A DNA stretch of 64,000 bases from DATMRS01 sp035566015 (lineage in GTDB: Bacteria; Pseudomonadota; Alphaproteobacteria; Sphingomonadales; Sphingomonadaceae). The stretch lies in NCBI GenBank assembly GCA_035566015.1, contig DATMRS010000020.1:248001-312000 (forward strand), given 5' to 3'. The notes under the pieces are model-generated. The model was not told where the DNA came from and made no database searches. It was given only the letters and a program-made list of their open reading frames with translations. Position 1 is the stretch's first letter. Each line of letters starts with the position of its first letter. Both the position numbers and the translations under genes were made by a program. This document shows, piece after piece, positions 1-7,814 of the stretch.

Positions 1-2
1 AT

Positions 3-818
3 ACGGTGGATATCGATGCGCTGCCGCCGGCGTCGCGCGCCGGGCACGCGCTGGTCGCCGCCGGCATCGCGATGCGGCGGATCAAGACGGCTGAGGCGCG
101 CGACGCGATCGAGCGGGCACGGCGCGGGGCGCGCGGAATCCCCGCGCTCCTCGCCGAGGTCGAGCACGTCGCGGAGGCGCTGAACGCGCCCGCCGCGCGG
201 CTGATCGCCGAGGGTGGGGAGCGGCCGCTCCGGCTCGCCGGGATCGAGGCGCTGCTTGCCTCCGACACGCTGCTGGTCGACGCCTGCCGCGCCGTCGTGC
301 GGATCGGAGCGCGCGTGATCCCGCTTACCGGACGTCCGGTGCTGTTCGCGCTGGCGCGCACGCTCGCCGAGGCGTGGCCGGCGGACGCGTCCCGCGAAAC
401 CCTGCTCGCCCGCGCCTTCGGGGCGCGCCACGCCGATGAGTCGCACCGTGCGCGGCTGCGCGTCGAGATCGGACGGCTGCGCAAGGCGATCCGACCGCTC
501 GCTGGCCTGCATGCAACGAAACGGGGCTTCGTGCTCGAACCCCACGGGACGGCATCGGTCGCGGTGCTCGCGCCGCCGATCGAGGGACCGCATGGCGCGG
601 TGCTCGCGCTGCTGGCCGATGGCGAGGCGTGGTCAAGCTCGGCACTGGCGACCGCGCTCGGCATAAGCCCGCGCACCGCGCAGCGCGCGCTCGAAATGCT
701 CGCGGCGGCAGGCAAGGCCGAATCGTTCGGCCAGGGCCGCGCCTGCCGCTGGACCGCGCCTGCGATGCCGGGTTTCCCGACAAGCTTGTTACTCCCCTCC
801 CCGCTGCCAGACGGGTAA
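3..818 (+). CDS. Winged-helix/HTH regulatory protein, 5' end probably cut by the window edge
   Basis: The frame is open to the window edge. The first usable start is GTG at 6, but the codon before it is also open, so the true start may lie upstream. About 270 residues are visible, alanine- and arginine-rich. Near residues 215-250 a helix-turn-helix-like stretch reads SSALATALGISPRTAQRALE, followed by a wing-like segment, as in winged-helix regulators. The middle (residues 120-180) looks like a second DNA-binding or signalling domain that I cannot name. It ends 9 bp before the next gene on the same strand, so the two are probably co-transcribed. Function beyond DNA binding is not inferred. Confidence 0.6.
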   Translation, partial: TVDIDALPPASRAGHALVAAGIAMRRIKTAEARDAIERARRGARGIPALLAEVEHVAEALNAPAARLIAEGGERPLRLAGIEALLASDTLLVDACRAVVRIGARVIPLTGRPVLFALARTLAEAWPADASRETLLARAFGARHADESHRARLRVEIGRLRKAIRPLAGLHATKRGFVLEPHGTASVAVLAPPIEGPHGAVLALLADGEAWSSSALATALGISPRTAQRALEMLAAAGKAESFGQGRACRWTAPAMPGFPTSLLLPSPLPDG

Positions 819-827
819 AAGCGAGGC

Positions 828-1478
828 ATGAAACGCACAGCCGCAGAGATCGTCCGCGAATATGGCCCCTTCCCCGGTGGGGAAAGCGTGCACGGGGTCA
901 GTTTCGACGGGCGGCAGGTCTGGTTCGCGACGGGCGACCGGCTGAACGCGCTCGATCCCGACAGCGGCGAGATCGTCGGCGCGCTCGACATCGCCGCGCA
1001 TGCCGGAACCGCTTTCGACGGCACGCACCTGTTCCAGATCGCCGAAGCGGTGATCCGGAAGATCGATCCCGGAACCGGTGCGGTGCTGGCGACGATCCCC
1101 GCCCCCGGCCACGGCGCGGATTCGGGGCTCGCCTGGGCCGAAGGGACGCTGTGGGTCGGCCAGAATCGTGGCCGCAAAATCCATCAGATCGATCCCGATA
1201 CGGGCGCCGTGCTCCGCACCATCGAATGCGACCGCTTCGTCACCGGCGTGACCTGGGTCGACGACGAATTGTGGCACGGCACCTGGCAGGACGACGCCAG
1301 CGACATCCGGCGCACCGATCCCGTGACGGGCGACGTGCTCGAACGGCTCGACATGCCGGCGGGCAGCGGCGTCTCGGGCCTCGAATCGGACGGAGGCGAC
1401 GGCTTCTTCTGCGGCGGCGGCAACAGTGGAACAGTGCGTGTCGTCCGGCGGCCGAAACGTCCGCGACCAAGCGCGTGA
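828..1478 (+). CDS. Beta-propeller-like protein (glutamine cyclotransferase/SMP-30-like repeats)
   Basis: 216 residues starting at ATG 828 with a GCGAGG ribosome site just upstream. Repeats of about 40 residues each carry a pattern like IDPDTGAVL (for example residues 83-91 and 126-134), typical of beta-propeller blades in quinoprotein-like and glutaminyl-cyclase-like folds. No signal peptide is evident, so it is probably cytoplasmic. It follows the regulator at 3-818 closely and may act with it. The catalytic role is unknown; the family label rests on repeat pattern only. Confidence 0.6.
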   Translation: MKRTAAEIVREYGPFPGGESVHGVSFDGRQVWFATGDRLNALDPDSGEIVGALDIAAHAGTAFDGTHLFQIAEAVIRKIDPGTGAVLATIPAPGHGADSGLAWAEGTLWVGQNRGRKIHQIDPDTGAVLRTIECDRFVTGVTWVDDELWHGTWQDDASDIRRTDPVTGDVLERLDMPAGSGVSGLESDGGDGFFCGGGNSGTVRVVRRPKRPRPSA

Positions 1479-1586
1479 CACGTTCGAAAATAGCGCCGGT
1501 ACATTCGATCTGATTAGCAATCGGGCGATGCCGGAGGAGAAAACGGCCGCAACGGCCTTGCGTCGCGGAGGGGCTTGCGTTAGGAC

Positions 1587-1607
1587 TATTGATTATCACT
1601 CTCAATA
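1587..1607 (+). promoter_or_regulatory. Fur-box-like palindrome
   Basis: TATTGA at 1587-1592 and TCAATA at 1602-1607 are perfect inverted arms. Read on the minus strand the core is GAGAGTGATAATCAATA, close to iron-regulator (Fur/Irr-type) boxes of the GATAATGATAATC kind. It lies at the start of a PepSY membrane gene, a family often tied to siderophore or heme uptake. Iron control is inferred. Confidence 0.4.
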
Positions 1608-1609
1608 AG

Positions 1610-2779
1610 ATGATGCTGCCCGTGACCAGAAACACCGTCCGCGCCTGGTATCTCGTGCACAAATGGACGAGCATCGTCTGCACGGCCTTCCTGCTGATGC
1701 TCTGCGTCACGGGACTGCCGCTCATCTTCCATGAGGAGATAGACGAGCTGACGAGCGGGCACGGCGCGATCACCGCCGATGCGACGACGCCGCTCAAGTC
1801 GCTCGACGAGATGATGCGGATCGCGCTGGCGAAACGGCCGGGCGAGGTGGGCCTGTTCCTGAGCTTCGATGACGAGAAGCCGATCATCTATGTCACCACC
1901 GGCCCCACCCCCGACGCGGCCGACGCGCAGATGACGACGCTCTCGCTCGATCAGCGCACCGGCGACGTGATCGGCAACACCGCCGATGGGCGCGGCGTGA
2001 TGGATTTCATCCTGCAACTGCATGCCGACATGTTCCTCGGACTGCCGGGCATGCTGTTCCTCGGCTTCATGGGCCTTCTGTTCGTCGCGGCGATCATTTC
2101 GGGGGTGGTGCTCTACGCGCCCTTCATGCGCAAGCTGGCGTTCGGCACCGTGCGCGCCGCGCGTAGCCGGCGCGTCAAATGGCTCGATTATCATAATCTG
2201 CTCGGCATCGTCGCCCTGGCCTGGGCGAGCGTGGTGGGCCTGACGGGCGTCATCAACACGCTGGCGACGCCGATCATCCAGCTCTGGCAACATGAGGAGC
2301 TGGCTGAGCTGACCGCCGCCTACAAGGATCAGGCGGCGCCCGCCCCCGGGCATCTCGCCTCGATCCAGGCGGCGGTGAACACCGCGCTGGCGGCGGTGCC
2401 CGACAGCCGGCCGCAATTCGTGGCCTTCCCCGGCGGCAGCTTCAGCAGCAAGCATCATTATGCGGTGTTCCTGCAAGGCGACACGCCGCTCACCAGGACG
2501 CTGCTCACCCCCGCGCTGGTCGATGCCGAGACGGGCAAGCTGGCCGCGATCAAGCCGATGCCCTGGTACGCCAAGGCGCTGCTTCTGTCGCAGCCGCTCC
2601 ATTTCGGCGATTATGGCGGGCTGCCGCTCAAGATATTGTGGGCGCTGCTCGACCTGTTCACGATCGTGATCCTCGGATCGGGCCTCTATCTGTGGCTCGG
2701 CAAACGGCGCGCGCCGCTCGACGACCGGGTGCGCGAGGTGGAAAGCGGCGGGATCGCCGTGCCGGTGGCCGCCGAATGA
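1610..2779 (+). CDS. PepSY-associated TM helix (PiuB-type) membrane protein
   Basis: Inner-membrane protein of about 390 residues. It opens with WYLVHKWTSIVCTAF, the conserved first helix of PepSY_TM proteins, followed by a periplasmic PepSY-like region (residues ~45-150), further helices near LFLGFMGLLFVAAIISGVVL and WASVVGLTGVINTL, and a last helix near the C-terminus. The family is linked to iron-siderophore reduction and uptake. Start choice is uncertain: a TTG at 1589, ATG at 1610 or 1613, and GTG at 1622 are all in frame. The operator-like palindrome covers the TTG, so a later start is preferred. The stop overlaps the next start as ATGA. Confidence 0.8.
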   Translation: MMLPVTRNTVRAWYLVHKWTSIVCTAFLLMLCVTGLPLIFHEEIDELTSGHGAITADATTPLKSLDEMMRIALAKRPGEVGLFLSFDDEKPIIYVTTGPTPDAADAQMTTLSLDQRTGDVIGNTADGRGVMDFILQLHADMFLGLPGMLFLGFMGLLFVAAIISGVVLYAPFMRKLAFGTVRAARSRRVKWLDYHNLLGIVALAWASVVGLTGVINTLATPIIQLWQHEELAELTAAYKDQAAPAPGHLASIQAAVNTALAAVPDSRPQFVAFPGGSFSSKHHYAVFLQGDTPLTRTLLTPALVDAETGKLAAIKPMPWYAKALLLSQPLHFGDYGGLPLKILWALLDLFTIVILGSGLYLWLGKRRAPLDDRVREVESGGIAVPVAAE

Positions 2780-2970
2780 GCGGCCCCGACCTGCGCCGCC
2801 GCCGCTCGAACGGCGCGATCTTCGCGGTGCCCATCCTGATCGCGCTTCTGAGCCTGATCGGGCTGGTGAGCGCGCTGATAGGCGACGGGGCGGCCGATGT
2901 CGCGTCGTGGATCGCGCTGGCCGTGCCGGTCGCGGCGGTCTTCTGGGCGATGCGCGCGCGCCGGTCCTGA
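2776..2970 (+). CDS. Small two-helix membrane protein
   Basis: 64 residues, translationally coupled to the PepSY gene by an ATGA overlap at 2776-2779. After a short basic N-terminus (RRRRSNG) there are two hydrophobic segments, residues ~15-35 and ~43-58, separated by GDGAADVAS. It ends with basic residues RARRS, giving an N-in, C-in hairpin. It is probably an accessory subunit of the PepSY protein. No family recognised. Confidence 0.65.
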   Translation: MSGPDLRRRRSNGAIFAVPILIALLSLIGLVSALIGDGAADVASWIALAVPVAAVFWAMRARRS

Positions 2971-2983
2971 GCGCTGGCGCCGC

Positions 2984-4336
2984 TCAGCCGCCGGCGAAGA
3001 CGATGAAGGGGATGCGCAGCACGGTGCGCAGATCGGTCGCGTCCTGCGTCGCGCCGACCTCGACCGACCAGTTGACGCTCGCCCGGTCGCTCACCCGATA
3101 GGTCATGCCGAAGAGGAAGCGGCCAAGCTGGAGATCGCGCGAGGTCTGCTTCATCTCGCCGTTCAGCTCGGGATTGTTCGACGGCACCAGCAGATGCGTG
3201 CGCGTCTTCGTGCCGAACGCCCAGCTATGCGCATAGCCGAGATTGATCGAGGTGCGCTGGTTGAGCGAGATGCCGATGCCGCCGCTGAATGAGATCGCGT
3301 CGCCCGGCTTCACATGATCGACGACAACAGAGGCGATCGGCGTGTTGAACGACCGGCCGAAATTGCGCGTATAGCCCAAGGTGCCGAACAGCACCGCCGG
3401 ATCGGTGGGCAGGATCGCGGTGATGCTGGGCGAGACGCCCCAGAAGCCCGCGCCGGTCGCCGCCTTGGTCGCCTCGCCGGTGATGAGGCGCGGCACCTTG
3501 AACGGGCTGGACCCCGTCGGCGCGACCACTTGCAAATTGCCGATCAGATAGGGCCAGCCGCCATGCGCGGTGACGAGCTGATAGCGCGCGGAAAATTCGA
3601 CGTCGCCGATGCCCGTGCCCTGCGCCGCGACCGAGGTGGTCCGCGCGGAATCGTTGTTGCTGCTGCCCTGGATCGGCGCGGTGACGAGATTGTCGGCGCG
3701 GTGGACGAAGGGCACGCGCACGCCCAGTTCCAACTTGTCGGTGAGGCCGTAGCGCAGCGAGCCGGACGTGGTGATGACGTCCTGCCGGCTTTCGGAGATG
3801 TTGAACACGCCGACCAGAACCGACTCGATCAACTCGATCCCGCGGAACAGCGCCTGATTGCGATCGGCGCGCGCATATTCTGCGCCGAATTCGGCGGTAA
3901 GCTGGTTGCGGCGGGTGACGACCGAGCCTTCGCTGCCGAGCACCGCCACCTCGGGCGGGCGATCGCTGCCCGGCGCGGCCTGGCCGACGCGCTCGACCGG
4001 GGCCTGCTGGATCGTCGCGGGCTCGCCGGGCGTCGAGGCGGCGCTGCCCTGCGCGGCGAGGACGGCGGGCGCGGGCGGCGTGTTCGCGCCGGTAGTGGGA
4101 TTGGGCGCGCCCGGCTGCGCGGCACTGTAGGCGACCGAATTATCGAGCTTCATCTCCAGCGCATGCAGCCGCGCCTCCTGCGCGTCGAGGCGATGCTGTT
4201 GCGCCTCGATCAGCGCCTTCGCCTTCGCCAGCTCGCTGCGAAGCGCGGCGACATCGGCGGCGGGCGCCGCATGGGCCGAGGTCGCGGCGAAGGCGCCGAC
4301 GGCCAGCGCCCCCACGAACAGCGGTCTTGTCGTCAT
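2984..4336 (-). CDS. Outer-membrane beta-barrel exporter with N-terminal coiled coil (FapF-like)
   Basis: 450 residues: signal peptide (residues 1-23, ending SAHA), a heptad-rich coiled coil (about 28-66, LRSELAKAKALIEAQQHRL then DAQEARLHALEMKL), a Pro/Ala/Thr-rich linker (70-130), then about 300 residues of alternating amphipathic strands ending in a C-terminal strand, as in outer-membrane barrels. Coiled coil plus barrel is the layout of FapF, the channel that exports Pseudomonas functional amyloid. It is last of five same-strand genes that include a C39 peptidase and a repeat protein, which supports an export role. A GGGGGAG ribosome site precedes ATG 4336. Sequence identity to FapF was not measured. 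Confidence 0.65.
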   Translation of the reverse strand: MTTRPLFVGALAVGAFAATSAHAAPAADVAALRSELAKAKALIEAQQHRLDAQEARLHALEMKLDNSVAYSAAQPGAPNPTTGANTPPAPAVLAAQGSAASTPGEPATIQQAPVERVGQAAPGSDRPPEVAVLGSEGSVVTRRNQLTAEFGAEYARADRNQALFRGIELIESVLVGVFNISESRQDVITTSGSLRYGLTDKLELGVRVPFVHRADNLVTAPIQGSSNNDSARTTSVAAQGTGIGDVEFSARYQLVTAHGGWPYLIGNLQVVAPTGSSPFKVPRLITGEATKAATGAGFWGVSPSITAILPTDPAVLFGTLGYTRNFGRSFNTPIASVVVDHVKPGDAISFSGGIGISLNQRTSINLGYAHSWAFGTKTRTHLLVPSNNPELNGEMKQTSRDLQLGRFLFGMTYRVSDRASVNWSVEVGATQDATDLRTVLRIPFIVFAGG

Positions 4337-4351
4337 ATCTCCCCCCTTCGT

Positions 4352-5101
4352 TCAGCGGATCATCGCGCGCGTCGCCGCCGTCGCCACCGCATCGACCCGC
4401 AACAGCGACGATCCCGTGATGATGGCCCCGGCATTGTGCAGATCGAGTTGCACCGTCGTCACCGTGTCGATCGTGCGATCGTTGGTGGTGTTGGCGATCA
4501 CCGTGCCGATGGCGCTGCCAACCAGGTGACTGATCGCCAGCCCGCCGGCATCGAGCGTGACGCGCGCGCCGCCGGGCAGCGGCGTGGTGGTGACGGTGCC
4601 GGCGCCCGTCGCCACCGGCTCATCCTGCGGCGCTACCGGCACGAGCGCGATCTGCGCGTCGGATTGGCTCGCGGGGCCGGCGTTTACCGATACGGTGGGC
4701 GCCGGCGCGGTATAGACGGGGCGGACGGTGGTGATGCCACCGGCGCGATCGACCTGGACCGAAACGCCGCTCGTCTGCTTCGCGCCCGTAGCACCGTTAC
4801 TAGCCGATCCTTGCACCGCCGGCCCCTGCGTGCCGACCGCCGGGGCATAGACCTGAAGGCTGGGCGGCCCCTTGTCGACGGTGAAGACCGAACGGAGGAC
4901 GAGATGCCCGTCCACCGCAGTATCCGACAGCACCGACATCGCCAGCTCGATCCCGCCGGGCGCGAGGAACTTGCCGTAGCTGTCGGCCAGCGTCTCATCC
5001 GATACCGGCGGGCCGAAGCCCAGCGGCTCGGGCGTCGCGGCGGCGGGGCGGAAGGTTGCGATACCCAGAAAGGCCGCGAGGCAGAAGCGGAGCGGGCGCA
5101 T
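4352..5101 (-). CDS. Exported protein of unknown function in the Fap-like locus
   Basis: 249 residues with a signal peptide (MRPLRFCLAAFLGIATF, cleavage probably after PAAA). Near residues 35-75 is SDETLADSYGKFLAPGGIEL; the C-terminal third contains IGTVIANTTNDRTIDTVTTV, which looks like a strand-turn repeat. ATG 5101 shares its A with the TGA of the peptidase gene, so translation is coupled. It occupies the slot that fapE holds between fapD and fapF in Pseudomonas. Its Thr/Asn-rich C-terminal part could be a minor component of the exported material. Function unproven. Confidence 0.6.
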   Translation of the reverse strand: MRPLRFCLAAFLGIATFRPAAATPEPLGFGPPVSDETLADSYGKFLAPGGIELAMSVLSDTAVDGHLVLRSVFTVDKGPPSLQVYAPAVGTQGPAVQGSASNGATGAKQTSGVSVQVDRAGGITTVRPVYTAPAPTVSVNAGPASQSDAQIALVPVAPQDEPVATGAGTVTTTPLPGGARVTLDAGGLAISHLVGSAIGTVIANTTNDRTIDTVTTVQLDLHNAGAIITGSSLLRVDAVATAATRAMIR

Positions 5102-5829
5102 CAGTAATTCGTGTAAAAGGGCGCGGTGAGCGCCAGCGCCTGAAGGCTCGCCGGCTCGGCGAAGGTGCCGCCGATCGGCGCGCGCGCGAAGCTGGCCCAT
5201 TGCGCATCGACGTTGAAGCCGCGCCGCGCGGTATCGAGATTGCTGTTGAGCACGAAATAGATGCCGTTCCAGGCGGCGGTGAATTCCGCCACCGGCATCG
5301 TGCGCAGGCCGAGCGAGGGGTCGCCGATCAGCACCTCCTTCGCATTGACGCCCTTGACGACGACGAAGTGGCGATAGCCCTTGACGGTGATGAGCGCGAT
5401 GCCGGGCACCTGCCGTTTCGCGATGTCCTGAAGCGTGACCTTGTAGCCGTCGGCGCTGAGGCCGCGCGCGGCGAGATAGCGCTTCATGTCGAGCAGCGAG
5501 AAGCCGACGCGGCGGATTTGCGCGCGATCGCCGTCGCGCCACATGCCCTGGAAGACGTCCACCTCGCTTTGCGGATCGTTATAATGGTAGCGCAACAGGG
5601 TCGCGAGCGCGGCCGAGCCGCAGCTGAAATCATAGCGCTGGTGCACCACGGTGTTGAAACGCCGCGCCTGCATCGAGGCGATCGGCACGCGCATGTCGGC
5701 GATGGGGCCGTTGGTGCTGAGGAAGACGGGATCGCCGCTCACCTGACCGGCGCAAGCCGAGAGAAAGGGCATGAGCCCGAGCCCGAAAAGGCCCGCGACG
5801 CGGCCGAAAAGGCGTGCCCCCTGCTGCAC
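5101..5829 (-). CDS. C39-family cysteine peptidase (FapD-like)
   Basis: 242 residues from a GTG start at 5829 with a CGGGAG ribosome site. The N-terminus is an export signal with a possible lipobox, LSAC at Cys26. The C39 (bacteriocin-processing) catalytic set is complete: Gln64 and Cys70 in QRYDFSCGSA, His154 in GYRHFVVV, Asp170 in IGDPS. Unlike bacteriocin exporters there is no ABC transporter domain; stand-alone exported C39 peptidases are the mark of FapD in functional-amyloid operons. It probably processes or gates the outer-membrane exporter encoded downstream. Start is 23 bp after the preceding stop. Confidence 0.85.
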   Translation of the reverse strand: MQQGARLFGRVAGLFGLGLMPFLSACAGQVSGDPVFLSTNGPIADMRVPIASMQARRFNTVVHQRYDFSCGSAALATLLRYHYNDPQSEVDVFQGMWRDGDRAQIRRVGFSLLDMKRYLAARGLSADGYKVTLQDIAKRQVPGIALITVKGYRHFVVVKGVNAKEVLIGDPSLGLRTMPVAEFTAAWNGIYFVLNSNLDTARRGFNVDAQWASFARAPIGGTFAEPASLQALALTAPFYTNY

Positions 5830-5852
5830 CGACGCGCTCCCGCCCGATCTGC

Positions 5853-6188
5853 TCAGTTGCCGGGGCTGAGCGAGATGGTGACGTTCATCGCGGCATTGAT
5901 CGCGACATTGTTGCCGCTGTTGGCGTTGATCACCGCAAGTCCGTTGAGGTTCTGGAAGGCGTTGCCGTCGATCTGCACCGCGCCCGTCACCGAATTGCCG
6001 CTGACGCTGTTGTTGCTCACCTCGTTCATCTGGTCGGCGAACGCCATCGAGCCGACATCGGCCCGGCCGGCAACGCCGCGCAGCACATCCTCATCCACCG
6101 GAACGGCGCCGCCAAAGGCCTCCTGCGCAAGGGCAGGGGTGGCGCCGCATGTCAACAGGATCGCGATCGCGAAGGGACGCACCGACAT
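5853..6188 (-). CDS. Small exported protein sharing a C-terminal module with the repeat protein
   Basis: 111 residues: signal peptide 1-21 (ending TPALA), a linker with DEDVLRGVAGRADV, then an Asn/Ser/Val-rich tail. Residues 78-111 contain FQNLNGLAVINANSG and end SLSPGN. This matches the C-terminus of the 420-aa neighbour (FQNFAGVQSINLNTG ... STGN) with the same spacing through the first 15 positions. That suggests the two are co-exported and perhaps co-assembled, as nucleator and main subunit are in fap. ATG 6188 has a GGGAG ribosome site. It is too short for the usual gene finders to name; no enzymatic motif. Confidence 0.7.
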   Translation of the reverse strand: MSVRPFAIAILLTCGATPALAQEAFGGAVPVDEDVLRGVAGRADVGSMAFADQMNEVSNNSVSGNSVTGAVQIDGNAFQNLNGLAVINANSGNNVAINAAMNVTISLSPGN

Positions 6189-6273
6189 GACCTGAACTCC
6201 CACTAATCCCCGGTCGCATGGGGCGGTTGGGCCGACGGCGGGGGGAAGAATGCCGCCGGCCCGCCCTCGGGCT

Positions 6274-7536
6274 TTATTGGGCCGGCGTGCCGACACCGAT
6301 ATTGCCCGTCGACACCGCAACACTGACATTGGCGTTCTGGGATGCCGCCGCACCGGTGTTGAGGTTGATCGACTGGACGCCCGCGAAGTTCTGGAACGAG
6401 CTGTCGGCGATAGACAGGCTGTTATCCGCCGACGCCGCCGCACCGCCGGCGCCCGCGAACGTCACCCTGACGCCCGTGACATAGTTGGAGAGCGCCGCCG
6501 AGGCGACGACCGCGCTGTCACCAAACGCCTGGCTGGGCGAGGTCGTCGAGTTCGACCCGCTGTTCGTCGTCGTGGTGTTGCCGCTGTCGGCGATGTCGGT
6601 GGTCTTCGTGTAGCTGTGCGTCGAATTGTCCGACTCGTCGGTATTCTTGTTCAGCGTGAAGTTGCTGGTTTCGTTGTTGGTCAGATTCGTCGTCTTCGAA
6701 TCGTTCCTGGTGAAGTTCTGCGTATTGTCGTTTGTCAGGTTGGTGGTCTTGTTGCCACTGTCGCTGATCGTCGTTGTCTTGTTGCCGCTGTCCGCGATCG
6801 ATGTCGTCTTGTTGCCGCTATCGGCGATCGACGTCGTGTCGGTATCGGTCTTATTGCCGCTGTCGGCCACCGAGACATTGCCGTTGTCATGCTTGCTGCT
6901 GTCGACCGCGACGCTCTTGTTGCCGCTGTCGCTGACCGTGCTCGTCTTGTTGCCGCTGTCGGCGACGTTCACGCTGTTATTGGCGTTGTCGGTCTTGGTG
7001 ACGTTCGTGTTCTCGCTGCGGTTGCCGCTGTCGGCCACATTGACGCTGTCGGTCTTCGTCACCGACGTGTTCTCGCTGCGATTACCGCTGTCGGCGACGT
7101 TCACGCTGTTGTTCGCGTTATCGGTCTTGGTGACGGTGGTGTTCTCGCTGCGATTGCCGCTGTCCGCCACATTGACGCTGTTGTTGGCGTTGTCGGTCTT
7201 CGTGACCGAGGTATTGACGGCGGTATTCTCGCTGCGGTTGCCGCTGTCGGCGACATTCCGGCTGTTGTCCGAATTGTCCGTCTTCGTGACCGTCGTCGTG
7301 TCGGTCTTGTTGATGGCGGTGTTGCCGCTGTCGGCCACCGACTTCGTATAGCTGTCGGCCGAATTGCCGTTATTGTTGCCCGAATCGGAGACGTCGCCGA
7401 CGGCAAGGCTATCCTGCGCGGCCGCCGATGTACCGCCGCTCGCCGCCGTGCCGGGATCGGTCTGCGCATAGGCCTGGGCCGAAACCACCATCAGCATCGC
7501 CGCGGCGGAACTCGTGAGAAGGAATTTGGCTTTCAT
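6274..7536 (-). CDS. Exported Asn/Ser/Thr/Asp-rich DSGN-repeat protein, candidate amyloid subunit
   Basis: 420 residues. Signal peptide 1-24 (ending QAYA). Residues 49-320 contain 13 copies of [VI][AS]DSGN. Between residues 95 and 196 they sit in near-identical 20-28-residue units of the form VADSGNRSENT-x-VTKTDN. Between 237 and 262 they collapse to 10-residue units (IADSGNKTTS). No cysteine and almost no aromatic residue occurs in the repeats. A hydrophobic stretch (340-365) and a final module (380-412) with FQNFAGVQSINLNTG follow. Low-complexity N/T/S repeats with a peptidase and barrel exporter downstream fit a fibre-forming surface protein (FapB/FapC role); a soluble beta-solenoid or adhesin is the alternative. 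Confidence 0.7.
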   Translation of the reverse strand: MKAKFLLTSSAAAMLMVVSAQAYAQTDPGTAASGGTSAAAQDSLAVGDVSDSGNNNGNSADSYTKSVADSGNTAINKTDTTTVTKTDNSDNSRNVADSGNRSENTAVNTSVTKTDNANNSVNVADSGNRSENTTVTKTDNANNSVNVADSGNRSENTSVTKTDSVNVADSGNRSENTNVTKTDNANNSVNVADSGNKTSTVSDSGNKSVAVDSSKHDNGNVSVADSGNKTDTDTTSIADSGNKTTSIADSGNKTTTISDSGNKTTNLTNDNTQNFTRNDSKTTNLTNNETSNFTLNKNTDESDNSTHSYTKTTDIADSGNTTTTNSGSNSTTSPSQAFGDSAVVASAALSNYVTGVRVTFAGAGGAAASADNSLSIADSSFQNFAGVQSINLNTGAAASQNANVSVAVSTGNIGVGTPAQ

Positions 7537-7814
7537 CGCTTTAGTCCTCTGTTTGCCTGGGGATCAGCAACCGGATCGTGATCGTCTGACGACGTATCCA
7601 AAGTGCCCCCGAGTCGCCTGTCCGGGTTGGACGTTCAAAGGGTTACGGCAGCAGGGCGCAGCGCGACGCCCCGCATTTTCGAGAAACCCCCCCCCTCAAC
7701 TGGCAGGTTTATCCCGCCCCCATTTGAGGGTGGTGGCGAAGGACATGACATATGCCGGCGTCACCCCGGCTTTCGCCGGAATGACGGAGGAGTTTGAAGG
7801 CGTTGGGGGTGGCC
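7537..7814. other. Intergenic region upstream of the repeat-protein operon
   Basis: 278 bp between the regulator stop and the repeat-protein start. It must hold the operon promoter, but no clear -35/-10 pair is visible. It holds one copy of the dispersed palindrome (7759-7787) and a C-run at 7687-7695. No gene. Confidence 0.6.
7759..7787. repeat. Dispersed palindromic repeat, single copy
   Basis: CGTCACCCCGGC, then TTTCGCCGG and AATGACGG: an imperfect inverted repeat with CGTCA/TGACG ends, the same family as the blocks at 30.3-30.7 and 40.6-41.0 kb. Confidence 0.8.

Noticed and set aside
6626..7351. Hydrophobic 241-codon frame opposite the DSGN-repeat gene, looking like a repeated membrane protein
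   Set aside because: The hydrophobic LPLSA repeats are only the complement of DSGN codons; no ribosome site.
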